This document shows positions 15,788 through 24,135 of a stretch of 45,725 nucleotides of DNA, piece after piece (within the stretch, counting starts at the first letter, position 1; every line of letters begins with the position of its first letter). A program made the translations under genes and the position numbers. The DNA comes from Aggregatilineales bacterium. GTDB lineage: Bacteria > Chloroflexota > Anaerolineae > Aggregatilineales > Ch27. The notes beneath the pieces were generated by a model. That model saw only the letters and a list, made by a program, of their open reading frames with translations, was not told where the DNA came from and did not search any database. The DNA lies in NCBI GenBank assembly GCA_029976005.1, contig JARKOQ010000190.1, forward strand, positions 1 to 45,725, in the 5' to 3' direction.

Positions 15788-16591
15788 ATGAGCGACAAAG
15801 ATCTCTTTGACAACCGCGACGATCTGTTTGGCGAGGATGGCGATGAATTCGGCTTTGACGACGTCAACGAAAGCGACCTCGGCGATTTCGACGTCGACTC
15901 GCCGGAGTTCGGCGAAGAAGAGGCCTTCGGCGAAGGCGAGGCGGCGGGCGGCGAGCGGCGCGGCCTGTTTGGCCTCAACCGCCGTTTTGTCCTGATTGCC
16001 GGAATCTTCGGGGTGATCATCTGCGTGGCGGTGATTGCGCTGGCGGCGATTCTCCTGAGCAACCGGGGCCCATCCGACATTGACCTGACGGTCACGGCCG
16101 TGTATGCCACCAATACCTTCGTGGCCTACGCGCTCGACCTGACCGAAACCCAGAACGCGGTCTACGCCCAGAACACCGCCACGGCCGACGCCTGGACGGA
16201 TACGCCCACCCCCACGCCGACTTTTACCGCGACTCCTTCGCCCACGGAAGTCCTGGCGACGCCTACCCAGCAGATCATCTTCGTCACGCCCACGCCGGAC
16301 GGGCAGGGTGGCGGGATTAACGCGGACGCGGTGGCGATGACGGCCACGGCCCTGGCCCAGATTCTGGCCGGCGGCACGCCCACGCCTGAAGTTGTGGCGG
16401 GCGGCGGCACCCCCATCGTGGACGGGCAGGGCGGCGGCTTCGTGACGCCCACCCCGCAGACTTCGCTCCCGACCACCGGTCTGTTCGACGACATCGGATC
16501 GGGCGGCGGCGTCAACACCCTGGCGACCGCGGGCCTGGCGGCCCTGGGCCTGGCCGGGATCATCTTCCTGGCGCGCCGTCTGCGCCGTTAG
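15788..16591 (+). CDS. Acidic membrane-anchored TPTP protein with LPTTG tail
   Basis: A 267-residue protein. Residues 1-55 are highly acidic (many D, E, F, G). RRGLFGLNRRF is followed by a membrane segment (about 68-92). An extracytoplasmic part has T/A-rich repeats (TPTPTPTFTATPSPTEV and three further TPTP clusters). The C-terminus reads SLPTTGLF, a Gly-rich spacer, a second hydrophobic segment and ARRLRR. LPTTG-hydrophobic-basic is the layout of a sortase signal, but a first transmembrane anchor is unusual for a sortase substrate. GAAGGAG precedes the ATG. It is the last gene before a strong terminator and shares its RRGLFG motif with the MutL-like protein. Confidence 0.8.
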   Translation: MSDKDLFDNRDDLFGEDGDEFGFDDVNESDLGDFDVDSPEFGEEEAFGEGEAAGGERRGLFGLNRRFVLIAGIFGVIICVAVIALAAILLSNRGPSDIDLTVTAVYATNTFVAYALDLTETQNAVYAQNTATADAWTDTPTPTPTFTATPSPTEVLATPTQQIIFVTPTPDGQGGGINADAVAMTATALAQILAGGTPTPEVVAGGGTPIVDGQGGGFVTPTPQTSLPTTGLFDDIGSGGGVNTLATAGLAALGLAGIIFLARRLRR

Positions 16592-16616
16592 GCGCGGCTG
16601 AATTGCCCGACCTCTG

Positions 16617-16647
16617 GCAGGCCGGATCGTCGTCCGGCCTGCTTTTT
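16617..16647 (+). terminator. Strong intrinsic terminator of the membrane cluster
   Basis: GCAGGCCGGA (16617-16626), six-base loop, TCCGGCCTGC (16633-16642), then TTTTT. A perfect 10-bp stem with a U-run that closes the operon beginning at 5156. Confidence 0.92.
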
Positions 16648-16801
16648 GCTGTTTGTTCGGGGAATCGGACGAGGGCTGCGTCCAGGCGTCAGGCGGAAAT
16701 CCGCGCCGGCGGCACACCCAGGGAACGAAAGACCGCTTGCCCACCGCTGCGCCGCCAGCCGGGTTTTGTCTCTGGCTGACCGCTGAAAGCTGGCTCTCCC
16801 C

Positions 16802-16830
16802 CTGTCAGCCCGCCGAGTTTCGTGTATGAT
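16802..16830 (+). promoter_or_regulatory. Candidate promoter of the AAA/winged-helix gene
   Basis: CTGTCA, 17-base spacer, TATGAT (16825-16830). The leader would be about 69 bases to the ATG at 16906. Confidence 0.45.
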
Positions 16831-16905
16831 TGTGGAGATTGGCTTGTGGCAGTGGCTCGGATTGCACCGCAGGCGTCTCAGGGCTGCGGATAGGGACGGT
16901 TGGGC

Positions 16906-18279
16906 ATGTCCTCGCGGGTTCTCACTTCATACCGTGATCGGGATCAGAAAATCGCGATTCAACTCCTCGCCGCCGGGCATTGTGTTTCCGTCGTGGGGTT
17001 GAGCAATTATGGCAAGTCCGAGCTGCTGCGCAGCCTGGAGACTCCGCTTGCCGCCGGACAGTACCAGGCCCTGACTCGTGCCCCGGCCATCTTCGTCTAT
17101 GTGGACTGCAACCGGATGCTGGAGCTTTCGCCGCGCGGGTTCTTCGAGGCGACCCTGCGGGCCGTCCTGGAGACGCTGCCCGCCAGCGAGCGCGATCTGC
17201 GGGCCAAGGTCGAGGCGCAGTACGCGATCGTCGTCAAGCCGCCCAGCGACTTCGCCGCGCCGCTGGCCTTCAATGACGCGCTGGTCGCCCTGGTGGAGGA
17301 GGACGCCCGGCGGGTGATCCTGCTCCTGGATGAGTTCGACGAGGTGCTGACCGGAATCGAGCCGCGCATTCTGCTCAACCTGCGGGCGCTGCGCGACAAG
17401 TACGGGCCTGATCTCAGCTTCGTGATCGCCTCGGTGATCTCGCCCTCGCTGGAGGCGGTCAACGATCACGTGGCCGAGTTCGCCGAGCTGTTCTCCGATG
17501 GCCGCCTGTTCTTGCAGCCCCTGGAAGATGATGAGCTGCGCCAGATGGCGGGCGACCTGTTCGCGCTGGCCAGCGACTCGCTGGATGAGGCCGAGGCCCA
17601 GTACATCATCGCCCAGGCGGGCGGGCATCCGGGGCTGATCCAGGCCCTGGTGCGGATTCTGCTGGAGGTGGAAAGCGGCGCGCCGCAGCTCTACCAGCAG
17701 CGGGCGTTCGACCTGGCCAATAACCTGGTGGAGCACGACCGCCAGATTCGCTTCGAGCTGGGCCGTTTGTGGGATCAACTCAGCGCGGACGAGCAGCAGC
17801 GCGCGATTACCCTGGCCAACCAGGGCCGTCTGAACGAGGACGACCGCCGCCTCCTGAGCCAGCGCGGTCTGCTGCGGCCGGGGGTTCCCGCCGGGCAGGA
17901 TGTCCTGTTCGGCCAGATTTTCGCCCGGTTCGCGCGCCGCAAGGGTCTGATGGCGGGCCGCGCCCCATCCGGCGTGTGGGTGGATACCGATTCGGGCGAA
18001 GTCCGGGTGGACGGCTTTTCGATTGCGATCCTGACCGACCTGGAATACCGGCTGCTGCTCCTGCTCTACGGCCGCCTGGACAAGTTGTGCGACAAGTACC
18101 AGCTCGTCGAAGCGGTCTGGGGCGAGGAGTATATCGACGAGGTAGACGACGCCCGGATCGAGAAGCTGGTCAGCCGCCTGCGCGCCAAGTTGGAGGAGCC
18201 GCCCGGCACGGGCCGCTACCTGGTCACGGTGCGCGGGCGGGGATACAAGTTGTCCAGCCAGCCGGAGGAAGCGGCTTGA
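16906..18279 (+). CDS. AAA ATPase fused to an OmpR-type winged-helix domain
   Basis: A 457-residue protein. The N-terminal NTPase part has Walker A VVGLSNYGKSELLR (about residues 29-42) and Walker B RVILLLDEFDEVL (about 137-149), like the STAND/ORC-like ATPases that sense ligands. A helical segment follows (about 220-340). The last 95 residues form a PhoB/OmpR winged helix: LTDLEYRLLLLLYGRLDKLC, then DARIEKLVSRLRAKLEEP and a closing VTVRGRGYKL. A DNA-binding domain placed after an ATPase, without a receiver, suggests an ATP-switched transcription regulator. Its targets are unknown; the membrane cluster upstream and the kinase genes downstream are candidates. ATG 16906 is chosen over the TTG two codons earlier; AGGGACGG lies in front. 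Confidence 0.85.
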   Translation: MSSRVLTSYRDRDQKIAIQLLAAGHCVSVVGLSNYGKSELLRSLETPLAAGQYQALTRAPAIFVYVDCNRMLELSPRGFFEATLRAVLETLPASERDLRAKVEAQYAIVVKPPSDFAAPLAFNDALVALVEEDARRVILLLDEFDEVLTGIEPRILLNLRALRDKYGPDLSFVIASVISPSLEAVNDHVAEFAELFSDGRLFLQPLEDDELRQMAGDLFALASDSLDEAEAQYIIAQAGGHPGLIQALVRILLEVESGAPQLYQQRAFDLANNLVEHDRQIRFELGRLWDQLSADEQQRAITLANQGRLNEDDRRLLSQRGLLRPGVPAGQDVLFGQIFARFARRKGLMAGRAPSGVWVDTDSGEVRVDGFSIAILTDLEYRLLLLLYGRLDKLCDKYQLVEAVWGEEYIDEVDDARIEKLVSRLRAKLEEPPGTGRYLVTVRGRGYKLSSQPEEAA

Positions 18280-18744
18280 GCCGGGCCGAATGAGCCTTAT
18301 TCTTAGCATTTTGTTCTTGGCAAAATGCTAAGTTGATGTACACTTATGATACCTTCGAGCGCTTCCCACCGCTTTTTCATGGGCAGGCCGGAGGTTCATA
18401 ATAGATAAACAATTGTTCTTGCACCGCCATTCGTGGGTACTTCCCTTCACAGACTTTTGAAAGTATATTTGTCGTATCATTCCGGATTATCTGGTGAAGC
18501 TGGATTCCGTTCGCATGGCCCGGCGCACCCAACGAAATTATCCTGCCCAACAGCCTGGTTTTCCTGGCCTCACTGTCGCTCTGGTTTCGCTGCGGACATG
18601 TTTTTGGCGATCACCTGAGAAGATCGTCGCTCGGCATTATGGTAAGATCGAAGCACGCTGCTGCTCGCATGGAGGCGTCTGGGATGCATCTCCCGGCAGG
18701 ATGGCCCGCATCGATCAGCCAGAGTCAGGCCTGTGGAGGCGTTG
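18280..18744. other. Gene-free region with inverted repeats
   Basis: This 465-base stretch is less GC-rich than the genes. It carries a perfect 12-bp inverted repeat (18302-18332) and a 10-bp palindrome AACAATTGTT (18408-18417). Short open frames inside it have no ribosome site or family resemblance. It probably contains the promoter of the hybrid kinase gene, but no convincing -35/-10 pair can be named. Confidence 0.5.
18302..18332. repeat. Perfect 12-bp inverted repeat after the AAA/winged-helix gene
   Basis: CTTAGCATTTTG, seven-base loop TTCTTGG, CAAAATGCTAAG, no mismatch. It starts 22 bases after the stop codon. There is no U-run after the stem on either strand, so it is a poor classical terminator; an operator or a 3'-end stabiliser is possible. 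Confidence 0.7.
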
Positions 18745-19872
18745 ATGAAGATGAAGAATGCAAGACTCCTCGTTGTTGAAGACGATGTCCATCTGCTGCA
18801 AGGCATCAAGGATATCCTGGAGATCGAGGGCTACCGGGTGGATACCGCGGCCAGCGGCGTGGAAGGGCTGGACGCGCTCAACCGGATGGCGACTCCTCCC
18901 GATCTGATTATCTCCGACATCATGATGCCGCGCATGGACGGATACCAGTTCTTCGAGGCGGTCCGCTCCTCGGAAAAATGGCTGGAAATTCCCTTTGTGT
19001 TCCTGACCGCCAAGGGCGAGAAACACGACGTGCGCCTGGGCCGGCGGCTTGGGGCGGACGAATACGTCATCAAGCCGATGGACCCCGAAGACCTGCTGGT
19101 CATCGTTGACGCCAAGCTGCGCCGCAAAGAAGACATGGCCAAGGTGCGCGAGAACCAGGTTTCCGAGATCAAGCGCAATATTCTCACGATCCTCAACCAC
19201 GAGTTTCGCACCCCCCTGACCTACATGGTCGCCTACTCGGACATGCTCAACAGCGATGCCGAGAACCTGGGCACGGATGAGCTGCGTCTGTTCCTGCGCG
19301 GGGTCAACAGCGGGGCCGACCGCTTCCGCCGGCTGGTTGAGAATTTCATCTCCCTGGTGGAACTGGAGACGGGCGAGGCTTCGCAGAACTATCGCTGGCG
19401 CTCCACCCTGCACAGCAACCTGACCGGCCTGTGCGCGGAACTCACCGACATGACGCGCCTGATCGCCGAGGAGAAGCAAATCACGATCGAGATGGACGTG
19501 CCGCCGGAACTGCCGCCCTTCATGGCCGATCACGAATACCTGCGCGCGGCGCTGGCCCAGCTCCTCGACAACGCGATCAAGTTCTCGGATGCGTCCGGCT
19601 CGCGGGTCCTGCTGCGCGTGACGGCGGACGACCGCGAGGTTCATTTTGCCGTCCAGGACTGGGGCCGGGGCATTGCCGAGGACGAGCTGGACAAAATCTG
19701 GACTCCATTCTACCAGATCGAGCGCTCGGTGCACGAAGACCAGGGCGCAGGCTCCGGGCTGGCGATCGTGCGCGGGATCGTCAATCTGCACGGCGGGCGG
19801 GTCGAGGTTCGGAGCAAGCCCGGCGAAGGCAGCACGTTCACCATCAGCCTTCCGATCAAACAGGACGCATGA
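18745..19872 (+). CDS. Response regulator-histidine kinase hybrid (REC-HisKA-HATPase)
   Basis: A 375-residue cytoplasmic protein with a receiver in front of a kinase. Receiver: acidic pair VEDD (13-14), phospho-acceptor Asp58 in LIISDIMMPRMDG, Thr in FLTAKG and Lys110. Kinase: H-box ILNHEFRTPLTYM with His152, N-box AQLLDNAIKFSD near 275, G1 VQDWGRGI, and G2 GAGSGLAIVRG near 338. No sensor or membrane domain is present, so it presumably takes its signal through the receiver from another kinase. The GTG at 18733 would place the ribosome site GGAGGC inside the gene, so ATG 18745 is preferred. It stands between the AAA regulator and pspA, all co-directional. Confidence 0.93.
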   Translation: MKMKNARLLVVEDDVHLLQGIKDILEIEGYRVDTAASGVEGLDALNRMATPPDLIISDIMMPRMDGYQFFEAVRSSEKWLEIPFVFLTAKGEKHDVRLGRRLGADEYVIKPMDPEDLLVIVDAKLRRKEDMAKVRENQVSEIKRNILTILNHEFRTPLTYMVAYSDMLNSDAENLGTDELRLFLRGVNSGADRFRRLVENFISLVELETGEASQNYRWRSTLHSNLTGLCAELTDMTRLIAEEKQITIEMDVPPELPPFMADHEYLRAALAQLLDNAIKFSDASGSRVLLRVTADDREVHFAVQDWGRGIAEDELDKIWTPFYQIERSVHEDQGAGSGLAIVRGIVNLHGGRVEVRSKPGEGSTFTISLPIKQDA

Positions 19873-19979
19873 GACGGGAACCTGTCAGCCAGGCGTCGGC
19901 ATGCTGTCAGTGAAAGTTCGGGCAGGCTGTGATACGATTGTGCCGGATTTAGTCACTTGATTGAAGGAGACCCCTGCTC

Positions 19980-20678
19980 ATGGCTCAGTCATTCCTGGAG
20001 AAAGTCAATACGCTGATCTCGGCCAACCTGCATGGCATGGTTGACCGCGCGCTGGAATCGAACTCGGTGAAGGTGATGGACGAGTACATTCGCCAGGCCG
20101 AGCGCAACCTGGACGATCTGGAAGATTCGGCCACGACCGTCGGCGGCTCGGTCAAGACTCTCAAGCGCAAGTACGATGATTTCTCGGCCTCCGCCGAAAA
20201 GCTGGACCGCGACATCGACACGCTGCTGGTCAAGGGCAAGAACGATCTGGCCGCCGCGGCCCAGGCCGACCTGAACTCCAAGCAGCAGCTTGCCCAGGAA
20301 TACTACGAGCAATGGCAGTCGCAGGAACAGCAGTACCGCAAGATGATGGACATGAAGCTGAAGCTGGAAGCCAAGCTGACGACCATCAAGCAGGAGCGCG
20401 AGCAGGTCAAGGCCCTGCTGGAGCTGGCCGAGGCCAAGCGTGTCACCACCAAGACCATCAAGAGCCTGGACGACCTGGCTGGCGTGGGCGACGAGGACGT
20501 CTCCCGCGTGGTGGACAGCATCCGCGCCCGTCTGGACCGTGAAGACGCCAAGCTGGAGATGGCGACCGGCCGTCTGGCCGACCGGATCGACGAGGCCGTG
20601 GGCTACAGCGAAGTCGACGCCCAGCTCGAGGAGCGCCGCCGCCGCCTGAACCTGGGTGGGGATCAGGCTCAGAGCTGA
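19980..20678 (+). CDS. pspA: Phage shock protein A / IM30 family protein
   Basis: A 232-residue all-helical coiled-coil protein of the PspA/Vipp1 (ESCRT-III-like) family. The N-terminal amphipathic helix SFLEKVNTLISANLHGMVDR is followed by MDEYIRQAERNLDDLED and long heptad-rich helices to about residue 215. Family members polymerise on stressed inner membranes and help repair them. The family usually has 220-260 residues, so length fits. ATG 19980 follows AAGGAGA. The next genes encode a membrane kinase, a coiled-coil membrane protein and an NfeD-like protein, a combination that fits an envelope-stress response. The pspF-type activator is absent. Confidence 0.94.
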   Translation: MAQSFLEKVNTLISANLHGMVDRALESNSVKVMDEYIRQAERNLDDLEDSATTVGGSVKTLKRKYDDFSASAEKLDRDIDTLLVKGKNDLAAAAQADLNSKQQLAQEYYEQWQSQEQQYRKMMDMKLKLEAKLTTIKQEREQVKALLELAEAKRVTTKTIKSLDDLAGVGDEDVSRVVDSIRARLDREDAKLEMATGRLADRIDEAVGYSEVDAQLEERRRRLNLGGDQAQS

Positions 20679-20718
20679 CCCCGCCGCAAGCGGGCAGTCA
20701 ATACCACCGAGCACCGGA

Positions 20719-20755
20719 CGGGGCCGCCGGGGGACGTTTCCCGTGCGGCCCTGTT
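20719..20755 (+). terminator. Imperfect hairpin between pspA and the kinase gene (possible attenuator)
   Basis: GGGCCGC at 20721-20727 pairs with GCGGCCC at 20745-20751. A 2x2 mismatch and an inner GGGGA/TTTCC stem follow, and the tail is CTGTTGTCTT. The weak T-rich tail suggests partial termination that would favour pspA over the downstream kinase. Confidence 0.45.
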
Positions 20756-20801
20756 GTCTTGAGGGGGGCATCTGGCCGGGGAGCCGGGCAGGGGGACGGG
20801 G

Positions 20802-23189
20802 ATGCAGGAGAACTTCATCGGCCGTTTCTTGGGCCAGTACCTGATCGAGGACGCGATCAACAGCGGGGGCATGGCGACCGTCTATCGCGGTCGCCACACC
20901 CAGACCGCCCAAATCGTGGCCGTCAAGGTGCTGCCCGTCTACTTCGCCCACGATCCGCGCTTCACCAGGCGCTTCCAGCGCGAAGCCAGGGCCGTGGCCC
21001 TGCTCAACCATCCGCACATCGTGCGGGTGTATACCTCCGGCGAGACGGATGGCGTCCCCTACATCGTGATGGAATACGTGGGCGGCGGCACGCTCAAGGA
21101 AGTGATGGAGCGCGGCGTGCTGTCGCTGGATCGCGCCGTGGTGCTGATCGAGCAGGTCGCCAGCGCGCTGACCTATGCCCATCACAAGGGCATCGTTCAC
21201 CGTGACGTCAAGCCCTCCAACGTGCTGCTGGTCAATCTGGACGTCGCCAAGCTCTCCGATTTTGGGATCGCCAAGTTCGCCGACGATAGCACGACCGTCA
21301 TGACCGCCCTGACCGGGACCGGGATCGGGCTTGGGACGGCGGCCTACATGGCCCCGGAGCAGGCCACCGAAGCCTCGCACGTCGACCCCAGGGCGGACGT
21401 GTATTCGCTGGGGGTGATGCTGTACCAGATCGTGGCCGGACGGCTGCCCTACAACGCCGACACGCCGATGGGCCTGATCGCCCAGCACCTCTACGAGCCG
21501 GTGCCGGTCGTCCAGCGCGACGCGCCCGCCGCGCCGCCCGCGGTCGGGCGGGTGCTGCTCAAGGCGATGGCCAAGAATCCCGAGGGCCGCTTCGACTCCG
21601 CCGAGGAACTGGCGCGGGCGTTCAAGGATGCCGTGGCCGGCCGCCCGGTCAACATCATCCTGCCGGAGGAGAGCGATCCGGCCCTGGAAGGCTCCACGCG
21701 CCTGGTCGATCCGGCGGCCGGCGAGCGCACCCGGCTGGAGACGCCCGGCAGAGTGGCATCGCCGACCCTGCCGGAAGTGGCGGTCGATGACATCTCCGAT
21801 CTGGAGCTGAACCTCGACCCGGATCAGGAAAAGGTCTTCCGGGCGGCGCTGGCCGCCTACGATTCCGGCGACCTGAACCTGGCGCGCGGCCTGCTCAACG
21901 ATATGCTGCGCGAGGACGACCAGATCGCCGAGGCCTGGCTGCTGCTCAGTTTCGTCGAGGACAACTTCTTCGACCAGCTCCAGTGCGCGGAGAATGCGGT
22001 CGCGGTCGCGCCCGATCTGGAGGATGCCCGCCTGCGCCTGGAGCAGATTCAGGGCCAGCGCCTGCCGGGCACCTTTGGCCGGGCGCGGAGCCAGATCCGG
22101 GCGGTGCGGCGCGCCCACGACCAGGCGATGGATGCCTACTTCGCGTCCAGCCGTTTGGAAGCGCTCGACCCCCTGGACAACCCCGACCAGTGCCCGTACT
22201 GCGGGACGGTCAACGATCCGCGCCGCAACATCTGCTCCAGGTGCAGCCAGAGCCTGATGCGCAGCGTGCCGCCCCAGAAGATCGCGACCCCGGCCCTGCA
22301 CAACGCCCTGACCCTCAATTTCGCCACCCTGGCGCTGGCGATCATCCAGCTCATTCCGCCCCTGTTGTGGACGTGGTACATCAACGTCCCCGATCCCAGC
22401 CGGGTGCGCATGTTCATCGACGACGTGTTCGCCACGCAGGCCGCCCGTCTGGTGCTGGGCGACTTCCGCGAGGTGCTGAACATGGACCTGTTCGGCCTGC
22501 TGGTCGCGCTGGGGATCGTGCGCGTGCTGCTGTTGATCCTGATGGCGGTCGGGCTGCGCCTGCGCTGGGCCTGGGTCTACTACCTGAGCCTGCTGATCTT
22601 CGCCTTCGAGGGCGTGTGGGGACTGCTGGCGGTCGCGCTCGGCTGGACGGGCTGGATCATCGGGCCGCTCAGCGCGCTGGTCGCCTTCAGCGGGCTGATG
22701 ATGCTCGGCTCGGCCTCGGAGAATTTCCGGGTCAACTCGGAGCGCATCCTGGTCCTGCCGGAGGGCCGGCTCAAGAGTGGGGCGGCCTATCTGCAACTTG
22801 GGAAGGAATACCAGCGTAGAGGGATGTGGGCGCTGGCGGTGGCCCAGTACCGGGCGGCGGTGGCCGCCGCCCCCAACCGGCCGGAGCACTATAAATCGCT
22901 GGGCATCGGGTATAATAAACTTGGCCGTCTGGATCGGGCCTTGCCCATCCTGGAACAGGCGCAGCGCCTCGATCCGGCCGACATGGAGACGATGGTGCTG
23001 CTTAAGCGCCTGAAGCATGACCTCGCGGCGGCTCAGCCCGCGCCGGAGTTGGCCGGGCAGCCCAGGGCCGGCGGCGACAAACCCACCGGGACGAAGCCCG
23101 CCAGACCAAAAGCCGACTCGCCCCAGGGCAATGGAACGCCCCAGGGCGGGGGGACTCGCCGCACGCCGGGCAAGGACGGGCGGCGCTGA
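20802..23189 (+). CDS. Membrane Ser/Thr protein kinase with zinc ribbon and TPR
   Basis: A 795-residue Hanks-type kinase. Residues 12-275: glycine loop NSGGMATVYRG, Lys42 in VAVKVL, catalytic VHRDVKPSNVLL near 134, SDFGIAKF and GTAAYMAPEQ. A linker leads to a TPR-like helical part (about 340-410). Next is a four-Cys zinc ribbon CPYCGT...NICSRCSQ (about 463-483), four or five membrane segments (about 500-645) and C-terminal TPR repeats (LGKEYQRRGMWALAVAQYRA, SLGIGYNKLG). The tail is Pro/Gly-rich. It phosphorylates protein Ser/Thr residues; the target is unknown, and neighbouring PspA is a possible substrate. No PASTA or sensor domain outside the membrane is apparent. Start: ATG after GGGGGACGGGG. 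Confidence 0.93.
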   Translation: MQENFIGRFLGQYLIEDAINSGGMATVYRGRHTQTAQIVAVKVLPVYFAHDPRFTRRFQREARAVALLNHPHIVRVYTSGETDGVPYIVMEYVGGGTLKEVMERGVLSLDRAVVLIEQVASALTYAHHKGIVHRDVKPSNVLLVNLDVAKLSDFGIAKFADDSTTVMTALTGTGIGLGTAAYMAPEQATEASHVDPRADVYSLGVMLYQIVAGRLPYNADTPMGLIAQHLYEPVPVVQRDAPAAPPAVGRVLLKAMAKNPEGRFDSAEELARAFKDAVAGRPVNIILPEESDPALEGSTRLVDPAAGERTRLETPGRVASPTLPEVAVDDISDLELNLDPDQEKVFRAALAAYDSGDLNLARGLLNDMLREDDQIAEAWLLLSFVEDNFFDQLQCAENAVAVAPDLEDARLRLEQIQGQRLPGTFGRARSQIRAVRRAHDQAMDAYFASSRLEALDPLDNPDQCPYCGTVNDPRRNICSRCSQSLMRSVPPQKIATPALHNALTLNFATLALAIIQLIPPLLWTWYINVPDPSRVRMFIDDVFATQAARLVLGDFREVLNMDLFGLLVALGIVRVLLLILMAVGLRLRWAWVYYLSLLIFAFEGVWGLLAVALGWTGWIIGPLSALVAFSGLMMLGSASENFRVNSERILVLPEGRLKSGAAYLQLGKEYQRRGMWALAVAQYRAAVAAAPNRPEHYKSLGIGYNKLGRLDRALPILEQAQRLDPADMETMVLLKRLKHDLAAAQPAPELAGQPRAGGDKPTGTKPARPKADSPQGNGTPQGGGTRRTPGKDGRR

Positions 23190-23231
23190 GTGGATGCACT
23201 GCGAATTGACCGAACGACAGGATAGCCTTGC

Positions 23232-24068
23232 ATGAGTGAAGAGCAGAATCCACGCGAACAACTGCGCAGCCGCGCCACGCGGGCCATGCTGGCCGACGCC
23301 TTCTTCCGCTGGGAGAGCGCCGCGACCATCGCCCTGACCATGCTGCTGGCCTTCTTTTTGCCCACCCTGCCGGCCCCGTTTGAGTGGTGGCAGTGGTGGT
23401 ACTGGCTGATCGGCGGGCTGCTGGCCGAAGGCGGCCTGATCGTCGCGCACCTGACCGATCCGCGCTCCGCCCAGCAGGCGGTGGCGCGCCTGTTCGAGCA
23501 GAAGTACGACCCGCGCGCGATCCGCAGCCCGATCGCCCGCCAGCGGATGCAGAAGGCGCTCGAATACCGCAACCATATGACCGATCTGATTGCCCAGCAG
23601 TCCGGCGCGATGCGTGTCAATTTTCAGGACACACTGGACGAGATCGACGACTGGATCGAGAACATCTATCGGCTTGCCCGCCGGATGGACGTGTTCGACG
23701 ACGACGCCATCCTGGATCGCGACCGCAAGGCGGTGCCGGACGAGCTGCGCAAGCTGCGCCAGCGCCTGAGCATCGAAACCGGGGAATCGGTTCGCCAGGA
23801 GCTGGAGGAGGCGATCCAGATCAAGGAGCAGCAGCTCGCCAATCTGAACTCGGTTGCCGACAACATGAAGCGGGCCGATATCCAGCTCGACAATACGCTC
23901 TCTGCGTTGGGCACGCTCTACGCCCAGATGCAGGTCATCGATACCAAGGACCTGGACGGCACGCGCGCCCGGCGGCTGCGCGAGGAAATCCATGACGAGG
24001 TGTCGGGGCTGCAAGATACCATCCTCGCCATGGACGAAGTCTATTCGACCTCCCGCTTGCGTGAATGA
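23232..24068 (+). CDS. Two-TM coiled-coil protein of the PspA-kinase cluster
   Basis: A 278-residue protein. Two membrane segments near residues 28-46 and 53-72, the second pair separated by a Trp-rich FEWWQWWYWL, are followed by a cytoplasmic coiled-coil tail from about residue 75 to the end (for example IETGESVRQELEEAIQIKEQ and a following heptad helix). No catalytic motif is visible and I do not recognise the family. The tail could dock PspA, which is itself coiled coil; that is inference from context. It starts 42 bases after the kinase gene and ends 67 bases before the NfeD-like gene. The ATG at 23232 has no strong ribosome site (GGATAGCCTTGC). Confidence 0.78.
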   Translation: MSEEQNPREQLRSRATRAMLADAFFRWESAATIALTMLLAFFLPTLPAPFEWWQWWYWLIGGLLAEGGLIVAHLTDPRSAQQAVARLFEQKYDPRAIRSPIARQRMQKALEYRNHMTDLIAQQSGAMRVNFQDTLDEIDDWIENIYRLARRMDVFDDDAILDRDRKAVPDELRKLRQRLSIETGESVRQELEEAIQIKEQQLANLNSVADNMKRADIQLDNTLSALGTLYAQMQVIDTKDLDGTRARRLREEIHDEVSGLQDTILAMDEVYSTSRLRE

Positions 24069-24135
24069 GGCGGCCCGCCGGGGCGATCCGGACGTGCTTT
24101 CGGCGGAATCTGGACTGTGGAAGGGGGTTGAAGGG

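Larger units (their letters stand above)
16592..16905. other. Intergenic region after the membrane cluster
   Basis: It holds the terminator (16617-16647), a GCTGACCGCTGA microsatellite-type string near 16776 and the promoter of the AAA/winged-helix gene. I see no gene in it. Confidence 0.6.

Noticed and set aside
18433-18618. A short open frame in the gap before the hybrid kinase
   Set aside because: No ribosome site, no conserved pattern, low coding character.
19989-24014. A 1341-codon open frame on the minus strand, opposite pspA and the kinase
   Set aside because: It mirrors the GC-biased third positions of the plus-strand genes, has no start signals and no family motif; the plus-strand genes have clear domains.
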